The notes beneath the pieces are model-generated. The model was not told the DNA's origin. It ran no database searches and saw nothing but the letters and a program-made list of their open reading frames with translations. 21,799 nucleotides of DNA from an uncultured Leuconostoc sp. (GTDB lineage Bacteria > Bacillota > Bacilli > Lactobacillales > Lactobacillaceae). The position numbers were made by a program, and so were the translations under genes. The stretch covers positions 1-21,799 of the forward strand of contig USIU01000007.1 in assembly GCA_900554745.1 (NCBI GenBank), written 5' to 3'. Below, one piece after another: positions 14,428-20,540 of the stretch (position 1 is its first letter; each line of letters starts with the position of its first letter).

Positions 14428-14988
14428 ATGAATAATCTACAAACGATTCGTGAGTTCTTTCAATTAGGAACCACTGAAGTAAGCACTGCACTACAACTGT
14501 CACCAGATGAATTACGTGCCTATGAATCAGGTGAAAAGCAACCTGAAATCTTGATGTGGCAACGTTTTTCTGAATATTACGCGGATAAATTCCACGTACC
14601 AGCCCTACCTGACATGGTTGAGCCAATCCACTTCCGCCTTAGTGTGGATTACTTGATGAATATCGGACTAACGATGAACGATTTGATGGCGTTTAAGTGG
14701 TACTTCGATAACACGCGTCCAGAAATCGGCGAGTTCACGATTGCCTTGTATGAACCAGGTACAACCAAGATTGAACGTCGCACGACTGACTTGCCGGCTG
14801 TTCTTGATGAATACGCTGGTTACATCTTATTAAACAATGATGGGTCACTTAACCAATTTATCGATGAACGTAATAACGACAAGACTAGCGATTGGCGCTT
14901 GTTATTGTACAAAAACGACAATTTCATGGTTGATGTTACACCGGATTTGATGTATTTCGAATACCTAGTAAACATGACCGTTATGTAG
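14428..14988 (+). CDS. Putative XRE-type HTH protein with an uncharacterised C-terminal domain
   Basis: A 186-residue soluble protein. Residues 4-50 (LQTIREFFQLGTTEVSTALQ, then LSPDELRAYESGEKQPEI) have the spacing of a Cro/CI-type HTH with a degenerate first helix; the 'ayESGekqP' end is typical. The remaining 130 residues (acidic, with beta strands such as IGEFTIALYEPG and DWRLLLYKNDNFMVDV) are not recognised. The start at 14428 has no ribosome binding site, while a TATAAT box lies 7 bases upstream, so the mRNA is probably leaderless. A strong terminator follows at 14989-15020. The role may be autoregulatory, but its targets are unknown. Confidence 0.65.
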   Translation: MNNLQTIREFFQLGTTEVSTALQLSPDELRAYESGEKQPEILMWQRFSEYYADKFHVPALPDMVEPIHFRLSVDYLMNIGLTMNDLMAFKWYFDNTRPEIGEFTIALYEPGTTKIERRTTDLPAVLDEYAGYILLNNDGSLNQFIDERNNDKTSDWRLLLYKNDNFMVDVTPDLMYFEYLVNMTVM

Positions 14989-15020
14989 AAAAAGGAGATC
15001 TCGTATGAGGTCTCCTTTTT
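14989..15020. terminator. Bidirectional terminator
   Basis: A 10-bp stem AAAAAGGAGA/TCTCCTTTTT with a partly paired loop. It lies between the XRE-type gene and the convergent SDR gene. Confidence 0.88.
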
Positions 15021-15026
15021 GGCATG

Positions 15027-15764
15027 CTATTTAATTGTCCAACCACCATCAATGGTAAACACTTGCCCTTGCACATAACTTGATTCTGGACTTGTGAGAT
15101 ATAACGTCATATCAGCGACTTCTTGCGCAGCTGCCCAGCGTTTAACCGGGGTTTCAGCAGCGACCTGCTTGGCCATTGCGCCGTCACCAGCGAAATCAGC
15201 CGCATTCATTGGCGTGTTGATGGCACCGGGTGCGATAGCGTTAATATGGACGCCTTGATCAGCATAATCTAAAGCTAATTGTTTCATCCAGCCGACTAAG
15301 GCGTGCTTTGACATCGTGTAGGCCGCCCCGCCACCGCCAGCAATTTGACCGGCGATTGAGGCCATGAACACCATTTGTCCAGCTTGGCGTTTCACCATAT
15401 GTGGTAAGATAGCCAAACTTAATTGGACAGCCGCGTTAACATTGACGTTCATCAATTGTTGAATGGCTGTAAAATCGGTGTCTAAGGCCGGTGTGAATGC
15501 ATCTAATATACCAGCGGTGCTGAGAAAGATATCAACGATGCTTAGTTCGTCGTTATGCGACGCAATCCACTCGCCTAGCTGGGTCATATCACTTAAATCT
15601 AGTTGATATGGCGTCAAACGATCGTGCGTAACTGGTATTGGTTGCTTATCAATTGCGATGACCGTCGCACCGGCATCTAAATAGGTGTTTAACTGGGCCA
15701 ATCCAATCCCTGATGCAGCCCCAGTTAACAAAATGGTTTGATTTTTATAGTCTTGTGTAATCAT
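15027..15764 (-). CDS. Short-chain dehydrogenase/reductase, FabG-like, coupled to queT
   Basis: A 245-residue Rossmann-fold oxidoreductase using NAD(P)H. The TGAASGIG loop (14-21), catalytic S136, Y149 and K153 (YTMSK) and the C-terminal IDGGW are all in place. The nucleotide-binding NAG motif is modified to STAG. The class cannot be narrowed to a substrate; a 3-oxoacyl-ACP, acetoin or sugar reductase are options. Its ATG overlaps the queT stop codon as TAATG, so translation is coupled to queT and expression should follow the preQ1-type leader. It ends at the shared terminator at 14989-15020. Confidence 0.85.
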   Translation of the reverse strand: MITQDYKNQTILLTGAASGIGLAQLNTYLDAGATVIAIDKQPIPVTHDRLTPYQLDLSDMTQLGEWIASHNDELSIVDIFLSTAGILDAFTPALDTDFTAIQQLMNVNVNAAVQLSLAILPHMVKRQAGQMVFMASIAGQIAGGGGAAYTMSKHALVGWMKQLALDYADQGVHINAIAPGAINTPMNAADFAGDGAMAKQVAAETPVKRWAAAQEVADMTLYLTSPESSYVQGQVFTIDGGWTIK

Positions 15765-16261
15765 TACTTTTCCAAATCAACGCGCTTGCTCAAAATGTAG
15801 AAGATAACAGCCCCGATAATCAAAGCTGCCAGCTCCCCAAGCGCCGTCCAAGCAAATGTTGCCCAGAATGGCGTCTTGGCCATAAAGTACAACTCGGCGG
15901 CAACAACCCACATCATTAATGCATCGATAACGGTACTAATAGCCAAACGCTTAATCACGCTTTTAACCTTGCGCGTCGCAAAGTAAGACATCGTGGTCAT
16001 GGCTAAGGTGCCAGCCGTACCGACAATCATGTCGACGATTCCGTATGGTGACCAGATATTGGCAATAAATACCCCGATGGTCAAAGCGATGATGTAACGC
16101 TTGTTGAAGACGACCAAATGGTTAAACCCTTCTGAAAAGCGTAGTTGGAATGGGCCGTACGAAGCAAATGGCAAAGCCACGGTTGCGACAGCGTACAATG
16201 CTGCGATAACGGCAATTAGTGAAATATCACGCGCTGAAAAAGAGCGTTTTTTCGTGTCCAT
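15764..16261 (-). CDS. queT: QueT family queuosine precursor transporter
   Basis: A 165-residue membrane protein with about five helices. The motif run SLIAVIAALYAVATVALPFA, then YGPFQLRFSEGFNHLVVFNKRYI, then IANIWSPYGIVDMIVGTAGT matches the QueT family. QueT is the predicted substrate subunit of an ECF-type transporter for queuosine precursors such as preQ1. The start at 16261 has AGGAGAG 8 bases upstream. That site is part of a preQ1-I-like structure at 16270-16308, so import would be switched off when preQ1 is abundant. The energising ECF genes are not in the window. The stop overlaps the following SDR start. Confidence 0.88.
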   Translation of the reverse strand: MDTKKRSFSARDISLIAVIAALYAVATVALPFASYGPFQLRFSEGFNHLVVFNKRYIIALTIGVFIANIWSPYGIVDMIVGTAGTLAMTTMSYFATRKVKSVIKRLAISTVIDALMMWVVAAELYFMAKTPFWATFAWTALGELAALIIGAVIFYILSKRVDLEK

Positions 16262-16269
16262 ATTTAATT

Positions 16270-16308
16270 CTCTCCTAGTTTTTTTGAGTGGGATGGTTAC
16301 GAACCACT
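16270..16308 (-). promoter_or_regulatory. preQ1-I-like riboswitch controlling queT
   Basis: On the minus strand, stem P1 AGTGG/CCACT (16308-16304 and 16291-16287) encloses a 12-base loop TTCGTAACCATC. It is followed by an A-rich tail CAAAAAAACTAGGAGAG that contains the queT ribosome binding site. The stem length, loop length, C17 position and A-rich tail followed by GG agree with preQ1 class I aptamers. The P2 pseudoknot pairing is not cleanly identified. The queT promoter would start transcription within a few bases of the aptamer, as expected for a short translational switch. Confidence 0.6.
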
Positions 16309-16315
16309 AACTTAC

Positions 16316-16344
16316 AGCATAGCAAAATCACTCCTTATCGGCAA
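16316..16344 (-). promoter_or_regulatory. Promoter for queT-SDR operon
   Basis: TTGCCG (16344-16339), 17-base spacer, TATGCT (16321-16316) with an extended -10 TG. Transcription would begin about at the first base of the preQ1-I-like aptamer. Confidence 0.6.
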
Positions 16345-16370
16345 TAAGCGTTTTTCAGGACGACCTTGTC

Positions 16371-16428
16371 AAAATCCTCCCAGTTATGGTAGTTTGGAAA
16401 AATACTTATTTTTTCCACGGAGGATTTT
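16371..16428 (+). promoter_or_regulatory. Two-tier hairpin sequestering the ribosome binding site of the DUF2798-like gene
   Basis: The outer arms AAAATCCTCC (16371-16380) and GGAGGATTTT (16419-16428) are a perfect 10-bp inverted repeat. The inner arms TGGAAAAA (16395-16402) and TTTTTCCA (16410-16417) are a perfect 8-bp repeat with a 7-base loop. The outer 3' arm is itself the GGAGG ribosome binding site of the gene at 16431. If transcribed, translation would be blocked until the stem opens. A promoter upstream is not clear. Confidence 0.55.
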
Positions 16429-16430
16429 TG

Positions 16431-16898
16431 ATGAAACGCTTTTTTGAACGATCATTTATTTTGGGAATTGTCACAACGTTGATGATGGTGACAATTATTA
16501 GTATTTGGAACGGTACTTGGGTTGCAGGTTGGCATGAGAAAACAATTCTTGCGACACTAACCATTGTACCGTTGACGTTCATGCTAGCGTTCTTACTGAA
16601 GGAAAACGTAACCTTGCCATTGGTCATTAAGCTCCACGATGTCTTGCCAGCTTGGTTTAGTCGTCTAATTCCACGTCGTCATTCGATGGCGGTGTTCATT
16701 GTCACCGGTAACGTTTCAATCATGTCATTTTATGGGCTGTATATGTCTCACCATTACGACACGCACCATTTGATTCATTCTTACTTTATCCAATGGGCTC
16801 ACACGCTACTATTCGCAATTCCGCTATTGCTTTTCGTGGTTCGGCCACTTGTGAATGGCGTATTCGACCTTGTTTGGCACCAAGAAGATGCAGCTTAA
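16431..16898 (+). CDS. Four-TM membrane protein, tandem DUF2798-like
   Basis: A 155-residue membrane protein with helices at about residues 8-28, 37-57, 88-108 and 118-140. The two halves look like the same two-helix unit (RSFILGIVTTLMMVTIISIW and MAVFIVTGNVSIMSFYGLYM). Each unit is followed by a second helix after a W/H-containing loop and ends in a P-L-V type stretch, resembling DUF2798. The second half has a histidine cluster (SHHYDTHHLIHS). Function is unknown. The start at 16431 follows GGAGG, which is embedded in a large hairpin. A terminator follows at 16927. It is divergent from queT. Confidence 0.7.
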   Translation: MKRFFERSFILGIVTTLMMVTIISIWNGTWVAGWHEKTILATLTIVPLTFMLAFLLKENVTLPLVIKLHDVLPAWFSRLIPRRHSMAVFIVTGNVSIMSFYGLYMSHHYDTHHLIHSYFIQWAHTLLFAIPLLLFVVRPLVNGVFDLVWHQEDAA

Positions 16899-16926
16899 AT
16901 CATAGTAACGACAGAATATAACTGCT

Positions 16927-16960
16927 AAAGCTTGATTGTCCTAAAAATCAGGCTTTTTTA
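16927..16960 (+). terminator. Terminator after the DUF2798-like gene
   Basis: AAAGCTTGATT pairs with AATCAGGCTTT (one wobble) and runs into a T-tract (TTTTTTA). Confidence 0.82.
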
Positions 16961-17004
16961 GTTCTAAAAATTAGATTTATATGTGAACTTTTGGTAAGCT
17001 GTTA

Positions 17005-17020
17005 CTCGTACATGTACGAG
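17005..17020 (+). promoter_or_regulatory. Perfect 16-bp palindrome abutting the permease ribosome binding site
   Basis: CTCGTACATGTACGAG is a perfect palindrome whose end merges with the GAGGAGGT ribosome binding site (17018-17025). It could be an operator downstream of the start of transcription or a small RNA hairpin masking the site. Confidence 0.4.
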
Positions 17021-17028
17021 GAGGTCAC

Positions 17029-18636
17029 ATGAAAAATTCAAAAAAGGCCAAGAAAATCGGGTTATTCCAGCTTGTTATGCTGGGACTTGGTTCTCTAATT
17101 GGGTCAGGTTGGCTATTTGGTGCTTGGGAAGCTTCTCAAGTTGCAGGTCCAGCCGCTATCATATCCTGGGTAATTGGCGGTATCGTTATCGGAACAATCG
17201 CCTATAACTATATTGAGCTTGGTACGATGTTCCCACAATCTGGTGGGATGAGTAAATACGCACAGTATACCCACGGTTCATTACTCGGATTCATTGCTTC
17301 ATGGGCGAACTGGATTTCTTTAATTACGTTGATTCCAATTGAGTCAGTTGCGGCTGTTCAGTATATGAGTTCATGGCCTTGGTCATGGGCGAAATGGACG
17401 CAGAGCTTCATGGCAAATGGTTCAATTACATCTGAAGGATTATTAGCAGTTTTCTTTTTCATCGCTGTGTTCACGTTGTTGAATTACTGGTCAGTGGAGC
17501 TATTAACGAACTTTACGAGCTTAATCTCAGTCTTTAAAATTGGGGTGCCGTTGCTAACGATCATCATGTTGACGATGTCAGGTTTTCACCCAGAAAACTA
17601 CGGGACATCGTTACACGAGTTTATGCCGTACGGTACGGCCCCAATCTTTGCAGCCACGACGGTTTCGGGGATTATTTTCTCATTTAACGCCTTTCAAACG
17701 GTTATCAACATGGGAAGTGAAATCGAAAATCCCAAGCGAAATATCGGTCGCGGTATCGTTTATTCACTACTAATTAGTGGTGTATTGTATATTTTGCTTC
17801 AAAGCACTTTCATCACAGCTTTGAAGCCGGACATGATTGCAGCTAGCGGTTGGCACGGCATAAACTTTGCATCACCGTTTGCTGACTTGGCAATTTTGCT
17901 TGGTATTCATTGGCTGTCAGTGTTGCTGTATATGGACGCCTTCGTTTCACCGTTTGGTACTGGTGTATCATTCGTAGCGTCGTCTAGTCGTACATTGGCG
18001 GCCATGGTTTCTAATAACCATATTCCAAAATTCGTCGGTAAGATTAACGAAAAATACGGTACGCCCCGTATCGCAATGGTGGTTAATGCCATTCTAAGTA
18101 TGCTGATGGTGTCTATTTTCCGTTCATGGGGAACGTTGGCTAGTGTTATCTCAACGTCAACATTGATTGCCTACCTAACTGGCCCTGTCACAGTTATTTC
18201 ATTACGCGAAATGGCACCTGAATTCAACCGCCCATTCCGCGGTAAGATTCTAAAGGTTATGGCGCCACTATCATTTGTTTTGGCGTCGCTAGCGACTTAC
18301 TGGGCGATGTGGCCCACGACAGTTCAGGTTATTTTAGTTATCTTGCTCGGATTGCCCTTCTACTTTTACTACGAGTGGCGCACTGGTTTCAACAAGACGA
18401 AACGTGCGTTTGAGGGTAGTTTCTGGATGATTGGCTATTTGATTTTTATCTCAATCATGTCATACATCGGATCGAAGGAATTTAACGGTCAAAATTGGAT
18501 TCATTATCCATTTGATTTCATTGTCATTATTGCTGGCTCACTGTTGTTCTATTATTGGGGAACTGTTAGTCACGTGATGACCAAATACTTTAAGCAAGCG
18601 CAACGCGTTAATGCGAAAGTGAAAGTTAAAAAGTAA
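17029..18636 (+). CDS. YveA-like aspartate-proton symporter, APC family
   Basis: A 535-residue permease with 12-14 membrane helices. It matches the long APC branch of Bacillus YveA (aspartate-proton symporter) in GLGSLIGSGWLFGAWEAS (TM1, 19-36), AGPAAIISWVIGG (TM2), ESVAAVQYMSSWPWSWAKWT and PFADLAILLGIHWL. The length also fits the family. Substrate by analogy is L-aspartate, perhaps also another acidic amino acid. GGAGGT is the ribosome binding site, and a 16-bp palindrome lies immediately upstream. It is monocistronic, with a strong terminator at 18640-18675. Aspartate uptake near malate metabolism is a plausible, unproved link. Confidence 0.82.
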   Translation: MKNSKKAKKIGLFQLVMLGLGSLIGSGWLFGAWEASQVAGPAAIISWVIGGIVIGTIAYNYIELGTMFPQSGGMSKYAQYTHGSLLGFIASWANWISLITLIPIESVAAVQYMSSWPWSWAKWTQSFMANGSITSEGLLAVFFFIAVFTLLNYWSVELLTNFTSLISVFKIGVPLLTIIMLTMSGFHPENYGTSLHEFMPYGTAPIFAATTVSGIIFSFNAFQTVINMGSEIENPKRNIGRGIVYSLLISGVLYILLQSTFITALKPDMIAASGWHGINFASPFADLAILLGIHWLSVLLYMDAFVSPFGTGVSFVASSSRTLAAMVSNNHIPKFVGKINEKYGTPRIAMVVNAILSMLMVSIFRSWGTLASVISTSTLIAYLTGPVTVISLREMAPEFNRPFRGKILKVMAPLSFVLASLATYWAMWPTTVQVILVILLGLPFYFYYEWRTGFNKTKRAFEGSFWMIGYLIFISIMSYIGSKEFNGQNWIHYPFDFIVIIAGSLLFYYWGTVSHVMTKYFKQAQRVNAKVKVKK

Positions 18637-18639
18637 CTG

Positions 18640-18675
18640 AAAAATGCCGGATGATTCAAGTCATCCGGCATTTTT
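18640..18675. terminator. Bidirectional terminator
   Basis: A 15-bp perfect stem AAAAATGCCGGATGA/TCATCCGGCATTTTT with a 6-base loop, and A and T runs at the two ends. It serves the permease and the convergent SDR gene. Confidence 0.93.
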
Positions 18676-18698
18676 TAATGTGAGTTTTATTTTTAATA

Positions 18699-19433
18699 TT
18701 AAGCGCGCCACTTGGCCAAGTACTCGTTAGCGGCTTCAACGTCAGGCACACGCAAACGTTGGCCAGTCATTGACTCAGTGTTCTCAAAGTGCAACGCACC
18801 GATTAGTTCACCAACCATCTTTGACGTCACGTAACTATCCTTGCGGTACAAAGAAGGACGAACACGAGTGTTAACTGGGCCAAGAATCAATGAGTTAACG
18901 TTAAATCGACCAGCCATTTCAACGGCGTAAAGCTCACTCATCATGAGAACAGCTGCGCCAGCTGGGGCAACTGGACCTGAGAACTTACTGAAAGCAGCGT
19001 CTTCTGCGGAAACGCCACTAATAAACGTGTAGTTTGCACCTTGGCGGAGCAAAGGCATCAAGGTCTTGCTGGCAACAAAGTGAGCCGTCAACAAACCTTG
19101 CATCAACTCTTCCCATTCAGCCTTAGTAATGTCAGTCAAGGCAGCGCCTTGCCACCAACCACCAAGTGATGACACCATTCCGTCTAGTTGTTCGAAGTTA
19201 TCAACAATCACATCGTGCATCTTTTGTGCGTCATCTTCGTTTGAAATATCACCGAACAAGTAAAACACGTTCTTACGGAATGGTTGATCAACAAACCCTA
19301 ATGCATCCAACGCTTTTTCTTCAGAACGTGATGGCACTAGTACGGTTGCGCCATTCTCTGCTAAATACTTGACGATTCCCTCACCAACGGCCCCGGTTCC
19401 ACCGGCGACCAAAATAACTTTACCCTCGTACAT
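18699..19433 (-). CDS. Atypical SDR-fold protein lacking YxxxK
   Basis: A 244-residue Rossmann-fold protein. The nucleotide loop AGGTGAVGEGI (10-20) and the usual SDR strand order are intact, and a Ser-rich FISGVS (137-142) stands where the catalytic Ser is expected. The position of Tyr and Lys reads V155-A-P-A-G159 in the segment SGPVAPAGAAVL, so the catalytic YxxxK is lost, and the NAG motif is replaced by SSLGGW. It may be a non-catalytic nucleotide-sensing protein or use a different mechanism. The start follows AAGAGGC. A TATGAT at 19474-19469 may be the -10. It lies downstream of mleR on the same strand and ends at the shared terminator. Confidence 0.8.
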   Translation of the reverse strand: MYEGKVILVAGGTGAVGEGIVKYLAENGATVLVPSRSEEKALDALGFVDQPFRKNVFYLFGDISNEDDAQKMHDVIVDNFEQLDGMVSSLGGWWQGAALTDITKAEWEELMQGLLTAHFVASKTLMPLLRQGANYTFISGVSAEDAAFSKFSGPVAPAGAAVLMMSELYAVEMAGRFNVNSLILGPVNTRVRPSLYRKDSYVTSKMVGELIGALHFENTESMTGQRLRVPDVEAANEYLAKWRA

Positions 19434-19530
19434 ATTGTTTGCCTCTTGTTTCGTTAATTCGTATGGCTATCATACCTAGTTTCGGCGCGCGGGTGTTGCA
19501 AAAAGGGAACATTTTTAAATGAATGAACGC

Positions 19531-20409
19531 TTATTTATCAGTATATTCGCGGATGACCTGCAAGATGTCAGCACGGGCGTCGTTGACATGGACGCTTTCA
19601 CGGGCTAGCAGATAGATGTCAAACGTTGGTACGTCGTCATTTAATAACTTGATAAAGTGCATGTCACGATCAGTTTCTTGTAAGGCTAACGTCATAATTA
19701 ATGTCATCCCAAGTCCTTCCTTCACTACCCCTTTCAAAGCCTCGACGTTTGAAGTTGTGTAGAGAATGCGTGGAAACGTTTCGTTGTTATTTGTGAGTTC
19801 TTTAAACACGCGACTATGAATGAAGCCTTCGTTTAATAGAATGAAATCTTCATCAGCAACATCTTCAAAGTACATTTCATCAGGTAAATCTTTGTTTGTT
19901 GTTGCGAGTACAAATGGGAAGGATGCGACCTTTTGGGCAATAACGCCAGGAATGTGAACCTGATCAATCGAGGCGATTAAACCAAAATTTAGTTTACCGT
20001 CCGCGATTTGCGCCATTAAATCCGCACTACCCATTTCGACCGCTTCGAAATTAGGCAGCAAATGACGTTTAGCTAACTGACGGGTTACCGGCATAAAATA
20101 GTAAGTTCCGATAATTGGCGGTAAACCAAACCGTAATTTTTTCAAGGAATGCAGACGGACTTCTTCCTTAGTGAACGCAATTTCACTTTGGATTTGCTTG
20201 GCTAGTTCCAAAACTAGTTCCCCAGTACGCGTCAGTTCAACTGATTTCTTTGAAGCGTGGCGCTCCAACAATTCACTGTCGAATTCTTCTTCCAATCGTT
20301 TGATTGCGTACGTGATGGTTGGTTGTGTGACACCAAACTGCTCTGACACAGCTGTGAACTGCTTTAACTCTGCAAGGGCAGAGAAGTAAGCCAAGTCTTT
20401 AAAGTTCAT
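19531..20409 (-). CDS. mleR: LysR-type regulator of malolactic fermentation
   Basis: A 292-residue LysR-type transcription factor. The N-terminal winged HTH (about 1-60) includes FTAVSEQFGVTQPTITYAIK and RLEEEFDSELLERH. A linker helix and a LysR substrate-binding domain follow, including LRFGLPPIIGTYYF at 92-105. The start at 20409 follows AAGGGGC; upstream in-frame starts lack such a site. The assignment to mleR rests on its divergent position to the malolactic enzyme gene, separated by 131 bp, the arrangement known in lactic acid bacteria. It should activate the enzyme gene in response to L-malate and may repress itself. Confidence 0.85.
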   Translation of the reverse strand: MNFKDLAYFSALAELKQFTAVSEQFGVTQPTITYAIKRLEEEFDSELLERHASKKSVELTRTGELVLELAKQIQSEIAFTKEEVRLHSLKKLRFGLPPIIGTYYFMPVTRQLAKRHLLPNFEAVEMGSADLMAQIADGKLNFGLIASIDQVHIPGVIAQKVASFPFVLATTNKDLPDEMYFEDVADEDFILLNEGFIHSRVFKELTNNNETFPRILYTTSNVEALKGVVKEGLGMTLIMTLALQETDRDMHFIKLLNDDVPTFDIYLLARESVHVNDARADILQVIREYTDK

Positions 20410-20462
20410 TACGACGCCCCTTCTTTCGTTAATATAAATTAATTTTATCATATCTGTTTAAT

Positions 20463-20492
20463 TTGACTATAAAAATTTATAGGTAGTAGACT
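20463..20492 (+). promoter_or_regulatory. Promoter for the malolactic enzyme gene with a palindrome in its spacer
   Basis: TTGACT (20463-20468), 18-base spacer, TAGACT (20487-20492). The spacer contains most of CTATAAA-AA-TTTATAG (20467-20482), a symmetric AT-rich element suited to MleR binding. Confidence 0.5.
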
Positions 20493-20540
20493 GGGCACCG
20501 TTAAGAAATTATTTATAGATTTAAGGGAGATGTTTACACC

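Noticed and set aside
16270..16310. preQ1 class II riboswitch
   Set aside because: This class is the known alternative in Lactobacillales, but the single 5-bp stem with A-rich tail fits class I; no second hairpin of the class II type is seen.
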